A DNA stretch of 64,000 nt from Oscillospiraceae bacterium (GCA_015063535.1 SVTY01000009.1:1-64000), one strand, 5' to 3'. Positions 40,259-51,656 are shown, numbered from the stretch's first letter. A program made the numbers and translations. Notes: generated by a model from the letters alone, not told the origin.

Positions 40259-40894
40259 TTCCAGTTCCAAGCTGTCTGCGTTCAAAAATTCGTGTGCGCT
40301 GATGAGGGAATCGGCAGCGATCAGCTTGGTCGCACCGCAGCGATTGCAGGTTACCCGCACTCCGTCTCTGCCGATCTCGGCATCATAATCTCCTTCCACA
40401 CCTTCGGGACAGCGGCAGCGGATCCTTCCTTCGGCATCCAGCTCCTTGATCACGTAGGTCACGATCTCGGTCACCTGCGGATCGGAAAGGATCTGCTCTC
40501 CCTGCAAGGCGTCAAAGCTCTCAAGACCGCTCTTTTCCAGCATATCCAACAGCTTCAGCTCCGTGCGGGACAGCTCCGCCTTTACATGATTGCAGTCCCC
40601 CATCATGCAGATATTGATATCCGAATAGGGGCAGGGAAGAGCAAACAGCTCCTTGCTGAAAAAGACCGACGAGCTGACCGAAAAATGATGTGGGGTCGGA
40701 CAGAGGATGCAGGGAACGGTCAGACGTACCTTGCCGTCCTTGCCGAAACGAATCGTCATTTCGCTTTCGCCGCAGGAGCATTTCAGCTTTACCATATCGG
40801 CACTGAGATTAAAAATTCCGACCGCGCTCATAACCCCTGTGCCGCAGTGCGGACAGCGATATGCCACGGTGGTTTGTTTTGCTTCCAATATCAT
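40256..40894 (-). CDS. Zinc-ribbon-containing protein, CpXC-like N-terminus
   Basis: A 212-residue protein with three Cys clusters in the N-terminal half (YRCPHCG; LKCSCGE; VPCILCPTPHH) and a later CNRCG near the C-terminus. The middle is helical and acidic. The pattern suggests at least two zinc sites. I do not recognise a characterised family. The stop overlaps the terminator of the convergent operon. GAGAAG precedes the ATG. Confidence 0.7.
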   Translation of the reverse strand: MILEAKQTTVAYRCPHCGTGVMSAVGIFNLSADMVKLKCSCGESEMTIRFGKDGKVRLTVPCILCPTPHHFSVSSSVFFSKELFALPCPYSDINICMMGDCNHVKAELSRTELKLLDMLEKSGLESFDALQGEQILSDPQVTEIVTYVIKELDAEGRIRCRCPEGVEGDYDAEIGRDGVRVTCNRCGATKLIAADSLISAHEFLNADSLELE

Positions 40895-40992
40895 ATAGCT
40901 TCTCTTTTCTTTCAGATTGTGAGAACGGTTGGTTGTAAGGAAGAGGGCGCAGACCTTGTGCCGCGCCCGTTCCTGTTCTTATTGTATGCGCC

Positions 40993-42954
40993 TTATGCGT
41001 CAACCGCATTGCAGGCAGAGGTATTTACCTTGATCTTTTCATCCTCGGCACCCGCATAGGTTGCCTCCATATCAGTATAGTATGCCTCAAAATCCTCGTT
41101 CAGCAGAGCGGTCTTGACCTCTACATACCAAAGCTCATTTCCTTCGCCGTACCAGTAGGCAACGGCAAAGGTTCCGTCGGCAAGCTGGATGTAGCTTTCG
41201 GTCAGCGTACCCACACTGTTCTTTTCATCGAACAGCCACTTGTCAAAGGCATCGCTTCCCAGCGTACCCTTGGTGTAATCCTCTATGTGGGTGTGACCCG
41301 TAGCACCGTTTTCATCGGCATAGGCTTCAAAGTCAGCCAAAGACAAATTGTCCTTGGTTATCAAAGCGGAAATTGCTTTGGTAGCATCGGTGGTAGAATT
41401 AAAGAGCATGTATGCTACGTTCCGTGCCTTTTCGGTATCCCGATACTGAGGAGCTCTGAGCAGATATACGGTAACGGAGTAAGCATCCACGGTGGCTTCG
41501 CTGTCTTCGGGAACCGCCGTTTCACTGCCCGTGGTCACGGTCTTGACCTCTCCCGCCTTTCTGCCGTCGGCAAATGCCCAGTCGGAGAAGGACTCTTCGT
41601 CTGCCTTTTGGTCATCGGTAAAGCTTGCTTTGTCGGACTTGGCAGAGCTCATGGCGGAGGTCAGCTTTGCGAACAGATCGCTCTTGGCTTGATTCAGAGC
41701 CTCGGCGTAGGCAACCTTAACCGTGATCTTGTTGATCTCAACGGTGGCATTCTCGTCCGGCTCCTCGGTCTCCTCCAGCTTGACTACCTCTGTGACTTCG
41801 TCCTTTCCGTCCAAAGCTTCCTTCACGGCATCTGCGTAAATCTTGTTTTTCAAGGTCTCCTCCTGCCCCTCGCCTGTAGGCTTTTCTGCATCGCCCAGCG
41901 CATCGGTATACAGATCCTCAAAAACATCTGCCGCTACATATTCGACCACATATTTCTCAAATGCCTCGGCATCGGTCAGCTTTGCCAGCTCCTCGGCAGC
42001 AGCCTTGGCTTTTCCGATCTCGGCAAGATAAGCATCATCGGCTTTCTTCTTGTTGTCGGCATTCTCCAATACCTCGGACAGCTCCGTATCCTCGGACAGC
42101 AGATCGGCGAGTACCTCCTTTGCCACGGTGTCATAGTCTACCGTAAAGGCATAGGACGAATAATCGATACGGTTGTAGGTCTTGGTTCCCGCATTGTAGG
42201 CCTCCTCAATGCGGTTGCTTTCTACCAGATCAGCTTCCAGCTCCTCGGAGATGGCATTCATGCACTTGGTTGCCAGCGCCGAGTATTCCATTGCCTTGCG
42301 TACATCGGATATCGTTACACCCTCACCGTACATGGCGGAAATATAAGCATTCAGCGAATAGCCGTAGGAGGTAGCGGATTCATTCAGCTCGGAGATGGAT
42401 TCCTCAATGGCTTCCTTATCCTCATCCTCTAACTCAATGCCCCGCACATCGGCTTCCTCACAGTATACGAGAACGCCCTTCACGCTCTCTACGGTCTGAT
42501 CCATAAAGTAATCAAACCAAGAGCCCTCAAATTCACCCAGCAGCATGGTATCGTAGTAGGTCACCGCCGTTCCGTCCTCATTGGTCTCGGTGGTATCCCC
42601 TCCGCCGAAGGGCTGATCCTTCAGCGAGGGTGCGCCCTCGGATACATCTAAGCTGAGCATGCTTATGTAGCTGCTGTAATTGTTATGGAAGCTCTGATAC
42701 TGATTTCGGAAATAGTAAGACATCATGTTGACGTTTACCTTGTAGTTTTCGGTTGCCACCGCAGTTCTCATCCGATTGAAAACGCCGTTGGCGGACAAAA
42801 GACTAATTATCACTGTCAGCAGGACGGCAACAGTGACCACCAACGTGATCAGGGTCATCAGCCAACTGGGCATCCCCTTCTTCTTCTTTTGGACATTCAG
42901 GGTCATTCCTTGTGTCTTTGCTCTGTTTACTCTGATTCTGTTTGACTTTCCCAT
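40993..42954 (-). CDS. Membrane-anchored SurA/PrsA-like protein
   Basis: A 653-residue acidic protein with one N-terminal membrane anchor (LMTLITLVVTVAVLLTVIISLL) and a long outer part rich in Ala, Glu, Asp and Thr. The segment after the anchor (YKVNVNMMSYYFRNQYQSF) and the VRKAMEYSALATKCM stretch resemble SurA_N-type chaperone helices. No clear parvulin catalytic domain is visible. Probably an extracytoplasmic folding factor or an inactive relative. Start at 42954 is chosen for AAAGGTGG upstream. Confidence 0.7.
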   Translation of the reverse strand: MGKSNRIRVNRAKTQGMTLNVQKKKKGMPSWLMTLITLVVTVAVLLTVIISLLSANGVFNRMRTAVATENYKVNVNMMSYYFRNQYQSFHNNYSSYISMLSLDVSEGAPSLKDQPFGGGDTTETNEDGTAVTYYDTMLLGEFEGSWFDYFMDQTVESVKGVLVYCEEADVRGIELEDEDKEAIEESISELNESATSYGYSLNAYISAMYGEGVTISDVRKAMEYSALATKCMNAISEELEADLVESNRIEEAYNAGTKTYNRIDYSSYAFTVDYDTVAKEVLADLLSEDTELSEVLENADNKKKADDAYLAEIGKAKAAAEELAKLTDAEAFEKYVVEYVAADVFEDLYTDALGDAEKPTGEGQEETLKNKIYADAVKEALDGKDEVTEVVKLEETEEPDENATVEINKITVKVAYAEALNQAKSDLFAKLTSAMSSAKSDKASFTDDQKADEESFSDWAFADGRKAGEVKTVTTGSETAVPEDSEATVDAYSVTVYLLRAPQYRDTEKARNVAYMLFNSTTDATKAISALITKDNLSLADFEAYADENGATGHTHIEDYTKGTLGSDAFDKWLFDEKNSVGTLTESYIQLADGTFAVAYWYGEGNELWYVEVKTALLNEDFEAYYTDMEATYAGAEDEKIKVNTSACNAVDA

Positions 42955-43003
42955 GATATAGGATCCACCTTTACATTTTTTGATTTTCAAGTTTGATTCT
43001 ATC

Positions 43004-43028
43004 GCAAGGAGGGCAAACGCCTCCTTGC
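43004..43028 (-). other. Hairpin in the leader of the SurA-like gene
   Basis: GCAAGGAGG and CCTCCTTGC form a 9-bp perfect stem. On the minus strand it starts 4 bases after a TATAAT (43032-43037), so it would be the first structure of the transcript. It contains a Shine-Dalgarno-like AAGGAGG far from the ATG. It could stabilise the 5' end. Confidence 0.5.
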
Positions 43029-43132
43029 AATATTATAATCGTATAGAATGATAAAAGATTGAATATTTCGTGAATAGTTTATGAATTTTGAAGAAAAACA
43101 TGCAAAAATGAGAAAAAACTTCCCAAAATCCG

Positions 43133-44809
43133 TCAAACATTCATAATGACGGGCAAAACCATCGGCTTTCGCTTGGTTTTGGAGTACAGATATTTGGATA
43201 GGGTATCCTTTACGCAGGTCTTCAGCTCCATGCGATCGGTTCGGTCTCTGCGGTCGAGACAGTCGTTGATCGCTTGAGCCGCCAGCTGGCGTACCTCCTC
43301 CATCAGCTCCTCGGACTCACGGACATAGACAAAGCCTCGCGAGACGATATCGGGACCCGACAGAAGCAGACGGGCATCGGTATCCACCGAAGCCACCACC
43401 ACGATCAGCCCATCCTGTGCCAAATGGCGGCGGTCACGCAGCACGATGTTGCCCACATCTCCCACGCCGTAGCCGTCCACCAAGATCTTGCCGGCGGGAA
43501 CCGTACCGCCCCACTTGGCGCTCCGCCGATCCAGCTCCAATACCTTTCCGATGTCGGAAATAAAGATGTTCTTGTCCGACATGCCCATATCCAACGCCAA
43601 CTCCCGATTGGCGGCAAGATGGCGGTATTCTCCGTGTACGGGCATGAAGTATTTGGGCTTGATCAGTGCCTGCATGAGCTTGAGCTCCTCTTGGCAGGCG
43701 TGCCCCGATACGTGAACCTCCACGAGGGCATCGTGCAACACACTGACCCCGTTTTTGGAAAGCTCATTGATGATTCGTCCCACCAGCTTTTCATTGCCGG
43801 GAATGGCACTGGAGGAAAGAACGACCAGATCGTTGCGCCCCAGCGTGATTTGGGAGTGATCGGCAAATGCCATGCGGTAGAGTGCCGACATCGGCTCTCC
43901 TTGACTGCCGGTCGTAATCAGTGTGAGCTGTTCGGGCTTGTAGCGCTTGATCTCGTTGATATCGATCAGCACGCCGTCGGGAACTGTCATATAACCAAGC
44001 TCCACTGCCGCACCGATGATATTCAGCATACTGCGCCCCGTAATGGCGACCTTCCGCCCATGGTGTGCGCTGACATTGATAATTTGCTGTACCCGATGTA
44101 CGTTCGAGGAGAAGGTAGCGATCACGATCCGCTTGTCGGGATTGGTGGTGAAGATATATTCGAGGGATTTTCCCACCTTCTTTTCCGAAGGGGTATATCC
44201 CGGTCGCTCCGCATTGGTCGATTCGCACATCAGAAGCAGAACGCCCTTTTTTCCGATCTCCCCAAGTCTTGTAATGTTCATCATCTCCCCGTCGATGGGA
44301 GTGATGTCCAGCTTGAAGTCTCCCGAATGGACGACCGTGCCCACCGGTGTGTTGATGGCAAGACAGCAGGCGTCGGCGATCGAGTGGTTTACATGAATGA
44401 ATTCCACCGAGAAGCAACCCAGCCGCACCGTAGAGCCGGCGTGAACGCAGTGAAGGGCGGGCGTGTGGGGAAGCACATGCTCCTCCAATTTATTTTTGAT
44501 GATGCCCAAGGTCAGATTGGTTCCGTAGATCGGCGGATTGATCTGACGAAGTACATAGGGAATGGCACCGATGTGGTCCTCATGCCCGTGGGTCAGCACG
44601 ATGCCCCGAATTTTTTCCCGATTGGCTTCCAGATAAGAAATATCGGGAATGACCAGATCGATCCCCAGCATATCCTCATCCGGGAAGCCGAGACCGCAGT
44701 CAATGATAATGATGTCGTCCGCATATTCCAGAACGGTCAGATTTTTTCCGATTTCATTCAGACCGCCCAAGGGAATGACACGGAGCTTGCCTTTTTCATT
44801 TTTTGGCAT
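43133..44809 (-). CDS. rnj: Ribonuclease J
   Basis: A 558-residue metallo-beta-lactamase/beta-CASP nuclease with 5'-3' exo- and endonuclease activity in mRNA decay and rRNA maturation. The metal motif HGHEDHIGA is at residues 74-82; beta-CASP blocks include STNAERPGYTPSE, TGSQGEPMSAL and VSGHACQEEL. The C-terminal domain is present. CAGGAG precedes the ATG at 44809. A ~180-base leader lies between promoter and start. Confidence 0.94.
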   Translation of the reverse strand: MPKNEKGKLRVIPLGGLNEIGKNLTVLEYADDIIIIDCGLGFPDEDMLGIDLVIPDISYLEANREKIRGIVLTHGHEDHIGAIPYVLRQINPPIYGTNLTLGIIKNKLEEHVLPHTPALHCVHAGSTVRLGCFSVEFIHVNHSIADACCLAINTPVGTVVHSGDFKLDITPIDGEMMNITRLGEIGKKGVLLLMCESTNAERPGYTPSEKKVGKSLEYIFTTNPDKRIVIATFSSNVHRVQQIINVSAHHGRKVAITGRSMLNIIGAAVELGYMTVPDGVLIDINEIKRYKPEQLTLITTGSQGEPMSALYRMAFADHSQITLGRNDLVVLSSSAIPGNEKLVGRIINELSKNGVSVLHDALVEVHVSGHACQEELKLMQALIKPKYFMPVHGEYRHLAANRELALDMGMSDKNIFISDIGKVLELDRRSAKWGGTVPAGKILVDGYGVGDVGNIVLRDRRHLAQDGLIVVVASVDTDARLLLSGPDIVSRGFVYVRESEELMEEVRQLAAQAINDCLDRRDRTDRMELKTCVKDTLSKYLYSKTKRKPMVLPVIMNV

Positions 44810-44993
44810 AAAATCTCCTGTTTTTGTTGAATTTTGATCGTAATTTGTAAAAAAGCGAAGAAGAAATGACGAAGAAGCAGTGAATAAAGAATGAATAAAA
44901 AGCAAACAAGGAAAGCCTTCCCCTCTCAGACGGTACCGCTCCCCGCCGAGCTGCGCAAGGCATGTATGCTTATATTTTAATAAAAGTAATATT

Positions 44994-45022
44994 ATTATAC
45001 CACAGAACCGCCGCCTTGTCAA
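44994..45022 (-). promoter_or_regulatory. Promoter of rnj
   Basis: TTGACA (45017-45022), 17 bases and TATAAT (44994-44999) on the minus strand, leaving a long leader (about 180 bases) before the rnj ATG. Confidence 0.85.
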
Positions 45023-45036
45023 GTAGATTTTACCAC

Positions 45037-45333
45037 TTATGCCAGCAATAATACGGCAAGCCACAGCAAGGCAACCACCGATGCCCCCACAAGCAGACCG
45101 TACAAAAAGCTAAGAAATCTGCCGCTTCCCGCCTTTTTTTTCTTGTGTCCCGACGACAGCAGATTGCATTCTGCCAGAATGCGGTTGGCTTCCTTTGTCA
45201 TTTCATTGTCTCTGTCTTTTCCTCTCCCCCGTTCCTCCGACAGCTCGGGGCGCAGAACAAAAAACGCCGTTTCAAAATATCGGTTTTTCCGAATTTGAAT
45301 TTGAATCATATTTTTTTGAATTCCTCTGAGCAT
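45037..45333 (-). CDS. Small single-pass membrane protein, unknown
   Basis: A 98-residue predicted protein: basic N-terminus, charged middle (ELSEERGRGKDRDNEMTKEAN) and a C-terminal membrane segment (FLYGLLVGASVVALLWLAVLLLA). GGGAG lies 7 bases before the ATG at 45333. An internal ATG at 45201 would give a 54-residue protein with the same anchor. Tail-anchored layout; no family recognised. Confidence 0.45.
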   Translation of the reverse strand: MLRGIQKNMIQIQIRKNRYFETAFFVLRPELSEERGRGKDRDNEMTKEANRILAECNLLSSGHKKKKAGSGRFLSFLYGLLVGASVVALLWLAVLLLA

Positions 45334-45462
45334 CTCGCTTCTCCCAACGTTTGGCAGTGTTTGTAGTATTGCCCAAAGCCGTCTTTTTCAAACTAAATGT
45401 CTTCGAAAAACGAAAAAATTCTGAAAAAAACCAAATTTTCATAGAAGTTCCAGTATTTGGTA

Positions 45463-45491
45463 TTGACAAGATTCGGGAAATCGTGTATAAT
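45463..45491 (+). promoter_or_regulatory. Consensus promoter of the AbrB-like gene
   Basis: TTGACA (45463-45468), 17 bases and TATAAT (45486-45491). The leader contains GACAGA/TCTGTC (45507-45532) and a TGATC...GATCA palindrome near 45536-45551, possible autoregulatory sites. Confidence 0.85.
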
Positions 45492-45581
45492 AAAGATGTC
45501 ATTCGACAGAAAGAGATGAGAAAATCTGTCATGTATGATCGAAAATGATCATTTTTAGAACTCAAAAGAAAGGAGGCACCT

Positions 45582-45827
45582 ATGAAGTCAACGGGAGTGG
45601 TTCGTAAGGTGGACGAGCTGGGACGTATTGTGTTGCCCATCGAAATTCGTAAAACCTTGGATATTCAGCAAAAGGATGCAATTGAAATTTTTACCGACGA
45701 GGATCGCATTGTGCTGCAGAAGTATCAGCCTGCCTGCATTTTCTGCAACAACATCGAGGATGTGGTGTATTTCAACGGCAAGCGGATCTGCCGCCAATGC
45801 GTAGAAAAATTGAAGAACCAGCTGTAA
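45582..45827 (+). CDS. AbrB/SpoVT-type regulator with C-terminal zinc site
   Basis: An 81-residue protein. Residues 1-50 are the swapped-hairpin DNA-binding domain (STGVVRKVDELGRIVLPIEIRKTL), nearly as in AbrB/Abh transition-state regulators. The tail has CIFC...CRQC (residues ~52-75), a probable zinc site in place of the AbrB multimerisation domain. AAAGGAGG precedes the ATG and the promoter is perfect, so expression should be strong. Confidence 0.9.
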   Translation: MKSTGVVRKVDELGRIVLPIEIRKTLDIQQKDAIEIFTDEDRIVLQKYQPACIFCNNIEDVVYFNGKRICRQCVEKLKNQL

Positions 45828-45828
45828 A

Positions 45829-45862
45829 AAAAGCAGGTCATCGTGCGATGACCTGCTTTTTT
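45829..45862 (+). terminator. Terminator of the AbrB-like gene
   Basis: AAGCAGGTCATCG and CGATGACCTGCTT form the stem with a TG-type loop, then TTTTCTTT. Confidence 0.9.
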
Positions 45863-45876
45863 CTTTAAGAACTGCC

Positions 45877-46650
45877 TTATGCCTTGTTCATTTCCAGCGT
45901 TGTGCATACGGGGTAATGATCCGAGATATAGATGCCGTTTACGGGGATGTCCTCTACAAGATGTGCCTCAAGGGGTTCGGCATTGGTAAAGATATAGTCG
46001 ATCTTGGATTTTGGATCCCGTCTGCCGTAATCGTGGAAGGTATAGGGAAGAGATGCGGTGGCGTCCTTGATATTGGGATAAGCCATTGCCATCGCAATAC
46101 AGGCGGAGTCGGGTTGAGCATTCATATCTCCGGTCAGCACAAACTCTCCTTTGCATTCTGAGATGCGTTGTAGGATCTGTGTCATGCCGAGTACCATCGC
46201 CGTATGTCCCCGATGATCCAGATGGGTGTTGAAAAAGTGGATCGGTTTTTCAGGGCAATCGTTATGGCTCAATTCGGCATGAACATACTGACGGGAATAA
46301 TGGCTCTGATCGCTTCCCGCGTATTGGCTGCCCGGAACCGAGGGCGTGGTGGAAAGGAATTTTGTTTCGTACGAGATCAGCTCAAACGAATCCTTGCGGT
46401 AGGCAAGAGGACAGCTCTCGCCACGGTAGTTTTCGGTTCGCCCACAGCCGAGGATCACATAGGTATCTCCTAAATTTTCTTGCAAAAAGGCACGAGCCGC
46501 GTCCTTTGCCTCCTGAAAGCCGATGAGATCGGGCTTTTCCGTTCGAATGGTTTCCAAAATTCTTTCGGTGCGGTTGGGGAATCGGTTGATCCCGTCAATT
46601 TCCACATCGACACGAAGGTTAAAGGTCATAATTTTTAATTGCATCGTCAT
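45877..46650 (-). CDS. Endonuclease/exonuclease/phosphatase family hydrolase
   Basis: A 257-residue cytoplasmic hydrolase of the EEP (DNase I-like) fold. Motifs are IGFQEAKD (metal Glu), FFNTHLDHRG, LTGDMNAQPDS, KIDYIFT and YISDHYPV with the catalytic His. Such proteins cut phosphodiesters of nucleic acids or phospholipid heads; the substrate is unknown. AGAAAGGA lies before two close ATGs and the first (46650) is chosen. It follows the deacetylase gene by 29 bases. Confidence 0.87.
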   Translation of the reverse strand: MTMQLKIMTFNLRVDVEIDGINRFPNRTERILETIRTEKPDLIGFQEAKDAARAFLQENLGDTYVILGCGRTENYRGESCPLAYRKDSFELISYETKFLSTTPSVPGSQYAGSDQSHYSRQYVHAELSHNDCPEKPIHFFNTHLDHRGHTAMVLGMTQILQRISECKGEFVLTGDMNAQPDSACIAMAMAYPNIKDATASLPYTFHDYGRRDPKSKIDYIFTNAEPLEAHLVEDIPVNGIYISDHYPVCTTLEMNKA

Positions 46651-46679
46651 TATTCCTTTCTCTATTTGCAGCAATACGG

Positions 46680-47504
46680 TCAGGCATTCAGTTTCAGTGT
46701 TTCGCCGGGGGCAACAGAGTGATCTGCGCCGTTGCAACGGAACCATATTGTGCGGGCAGTGGGATTTTTTACGATCGAGCCGTCTGCCGACCAGATCAAA
46801 CGATTGTAGTCTTCGATGTACTCATAGATCTCGATGTTGGTCGCATACCAGATCTCGTCTTCTTTTCCCGCCATACGGTCGGTAAATTCTTCGATCACGT
46901 TCCAGTTGTTGTGATCGTCAAATTCATAGCTGTGTCCCCATAAATAGAACAATTGCGGATGATTGGATACTGACATGGTGATGAATTTGTCTGCCAGCTC
47001 CATCAGACGAGGATTGTTGTGATGACAGGTGGCAGGCATGCGCAACCAGTCGGTGGGGATACCGAAGCGTTCGGTGCTGACGGTGGTACGGGCATACACG
47101 ATGCCGCAGTTGCGGAGCACCTCCACCACGCTGTTGCTGTGCGAACCGTACGGATATGCCATGCCGCGGATCAGGGTGCCGAATTGCTTCTCCAAGGCTT
47201 CCCGATCCTTGAGGATCTCCCATGTGATATTGGCGGGAGAGAGAGTCTCTAAAAACGGATGGGTGTAGGCGTGAACGGCAACCTCATGTCCGCTGTCCTT
47301 GAACAGCTCGGTGATGGCTTGTTCGGTCATACGGCGGTGAACCTGTCCCTCCGGCGCATATAAGCCGCTGTTGACATTGAAGGTACCTTTCATTCCGTGT
47401 TTGTTCAAGATCTCCACCAAACGGATATCCTGCTTCACACCGTCGTCATAGCTGAAGGTCAGTGCCTTGGCTCTGCCTTCGGGAAAACGCATAAGAATTT
47501 TCAT
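46680..47504 (-). CDS. Polysaccharide deacetylase (NodB homology), no signal peptide
   Basis: A 274-residue NodB-fold hydrolase. Visible are TFSYDDG (catalytic and metal Asp), HAYTHPFL (HxxxH-type metal His pair) and RGMAYPYGSHS. No signal peptide or anchor, so it probably acts inside the cell on small N-acetylated sugars rather than on the wall. A C-terminal ~70-residue beta extension is extra. It appears cotranscribed with the EEP hydrolase. Confidence 0.87.
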   Translation of the reverse strand: MKILMRFPEGRAKALTFSYDDGVKQDIRLVEILNKHGMKGTFNVNSGLYAPEGQVHRRMTEQAITELFKDSGHEVAVHAYTHPFLETLSPANITWEILKDREALEKQFGTLIRGMAYPYGSHSNSVVEVLRNCGIVYARTTVSTERFGIPTDWLRMPATCHHNNPRLMELADKFITMSVSNHPQLFYLWGHSYEFDDHNNWNVIEEFTDRMAGKEDEIWYATNIEIYEYIEDYNRLIWSADGSIVKNPTARTIWFRCNGADHSVAPGETLKLNA

Positions 47505-47546
47505 ATTGTTTTACCAACCTTTCTGAAAAAATAGTAAGAGGATTGC

Positions 47547-47612
47547 GGGGCTTTGCCCCACACCCTATTTAAGAACTTTTTGAAAAAAGTTCTTAAAAAT
47601 CTCAAAAACTTA
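47547..47612 (-). repeat. Family B compound palindrome, copy 6
   Basis: GGGGCTTTGCCCC, then TTTAAGAACTTTTT/AAAAAGTTCTTAAA and CTCAAAAAC. The stem arms differ from copies 1 and 2 but still pair. It begins 42 bases upstream of the deacetylase start. The 349-base gap 47505-47853 holds this, family A copy 9 and no supported gene. Confidence 0.75.
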
Positions 47613-47703
47613 AAAGATGGGGGATATCGTTCGATCTCTCGGAGTGAAGATCCAGTCTTATCGGATTGAAAAAGTGCGTGCAAACATGCGCATGTTTTCT
47701 TTT

Positions 47704-47733
47704 GCTTGCTTTTCTTTTTTAAAAGCTTTGAGC
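47704..47733 (-). repeat. Decayed family A hairpin, copy 9
   Basis: GCTTGCTTTTCTTTT on one side but AAAAGCTTTGAGC on the other, so pairing is broken in the middle. It lies ~120 bases past the ftsK stop, in the expected orientation. Confidence 0.55.
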
Positions 47734-47853
47734 ACGACTGCTGCCCAAAGGCAGATACAAGGAGTGCGAAAAGGGAAAAAGCAACGAGCATCACAACCGG
47801 CAGGGCGTGAGGCGACTATGCTTTTGACCGTCCGTAAGTCGCATCCTCCGCAC

Positions 47854-50622
<2,769 letters not shown>

Positions 50623-50697
50623 GGCTCGATGAAGCCCTCCTTATATTGACCAAAATCGGATTATTTTGACGGGGGTTGGGTATCCTATTGTGTGAAG

Positions 50698-50746
50698 CAG
50701 ACAGGAATACAACTTATATTATAGCATAAAACCTGTCTGTGTGCAA
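50698..50746 (-). promoter_or_regulatory. Promoter of ftsK/spoIIIE with flanking inverted repeat
   Basis: TTGCAC (50741-50746), 17 bases and TATAAT (50718-50723) on the minus strand. CAGACAGG (50698-50705) and CCTGTCTG (50732-50739) are inverted around the -10, so a bound protein would cover the promoter. Confidence 0.65.
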
Positions 50747-50799
50747 GGTTTTTTGTATTTTTTATCATTGTTTTTCGAACGAAAAAGGGAGGATCGGCA

Positions 50800-51216
50800 A
50801 TGGCACAACAGTGGGAGTCTGTGGAAAAGAGCAAAAGAAGGCTTCGTCCCGCTTTGCGGTTTTTTCTGTTGGCATTGGCAGGGCTTCTCGCCGGCTTTGC
50901 CAATGGGCTGTTGGGCGCCGGAGGCGGGATCGTGATTGTGTTGGCTCTGGCAAGACTGTTGGAAGGCTCGGAGCTGGAGGGACGGGATCTGTATGCCAAT
51001 GCGCTGTGCATCATGCTTCCCATCTCGGCGGTCTCCTGTCTTCGTTACGCCTTGGCGGGAAATCTGACCACGGAGGGCTTTGGGGTCTATGCGCTTCCCG
51101 CTATCGTGGGAGGCTTATTGGGGGGTGTTTTGCTCTCAAAGCTGAAGGCACCTCTTCTGAAAAAGCTGTTTGGTACGTTGGTCATCTGGTCGGGAATCTT
51201 GCTGATCCTGCGATAG
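50800..51216 (+). CDS. Half-size TSUP (TauE/SafE) transporter subunit 1
   Basis: A 138-residue protein with about four membrane segments. The TSUP repeat motif GFANGLLGAGGGIVIV lies in the first segment. Full TSUP carriers (~250 residues) contain two such halves; here each half is a gene. TSUP proteins move sulfite, sulfonates or related organic anions; the substrate is unknown. A partner half follows 23 bases later. Confidence 0.85.
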   Translation: MAQQWESVEKSKRRLRPALRFFLLALAGLLAGFANGLLGAGGGIVIVLALARLLEGSELEGRDLYANALCIMLPISAVSCLRYALAGNLTTEGFGVYALPAIVGGLLGGVLLSKLKAPLLKKLFGTLVIWSGILLILR

Positions 51217-51239
51217 AAAGGGATGGAAAGGAAGGAACT

Positions 51240-51614
51240 ATGATCGTAGCTATGCTGGCGGCACTTGTGATCGCCGCTTTGTCGGGAATGGGCGTGGGAG
51301 GCGGCGGATTGTTTGTGATCTATCTGTCGCTGTTTACCGATACTCCTCAACTTACGGCACAGGGAATGAACCTGCTGTTCTTTTTGTTTTCGTCGGGTGC
51401 CTCTCTGCCCGTGCATTTGCTGCGGCGGAAGCTGTTGCTTGGCGTGATCGTTTTGATGGCATCTGCCGGGATCGCAGGGGCGTTTTTGGGAACCCTGTTG
51501 GCACGTGTGGTGGCGGGGGGACTGCTGAGGAAGATCTTCGGGGCGATGCTGGTGGTGAGCGGGATCTATTCTCTGAAGCGGAAGGAGACGGTACCCGCTT
51601 TGGCGAAAAAGTGA
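51240..51614 (+). CDS. Half-size TSUP (TauE/SafE) transporter subunit 2
   Basis: A 124-residue protein with about four membrane segments and the second TSUP repeat (ALSGMGVGGGGLFVIYL). AAGGAA precedes the ATG at 51240. The two halves are in different frames with a stop and ribosome site between them, so this is a real two-gene arrangement, not a single frameshift. Confidence 0.85.
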   Translation: MIVAMLAALVIAALSGMGVGGGGLFVIYLSLFTDTPQLTAQGMNLLFFLFSSGASLPVHLLRRKLLLGVIVLMASAGIAGAFLGTLLARVVAGGLLRKIFGAMLVVSGIYSLKRKETVPALAKK

Positions 51615-51656
51615 TCGACCGAATTGAAGATTCCCCGATCTGTCCCGAGAAATTTC

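Noticed and set aside
43274-44830. 518-codon frame opposite rnj, and similar frames opposite aspS and pyk
   Set aside because: Antisense shadows of highly conserved enzymes caused by codon bias.
47501-47794. 97-codon minus-strand frame with a hydrophobic start
   Set aside because: It runs through family A and family B repeats and lacks a ribosome site.
50739-51239. Fused frame covering both TSUP genes
   Set aside because: The first part is an out-of-frame reading of subunit 1; the two genes have separate starts and stops.
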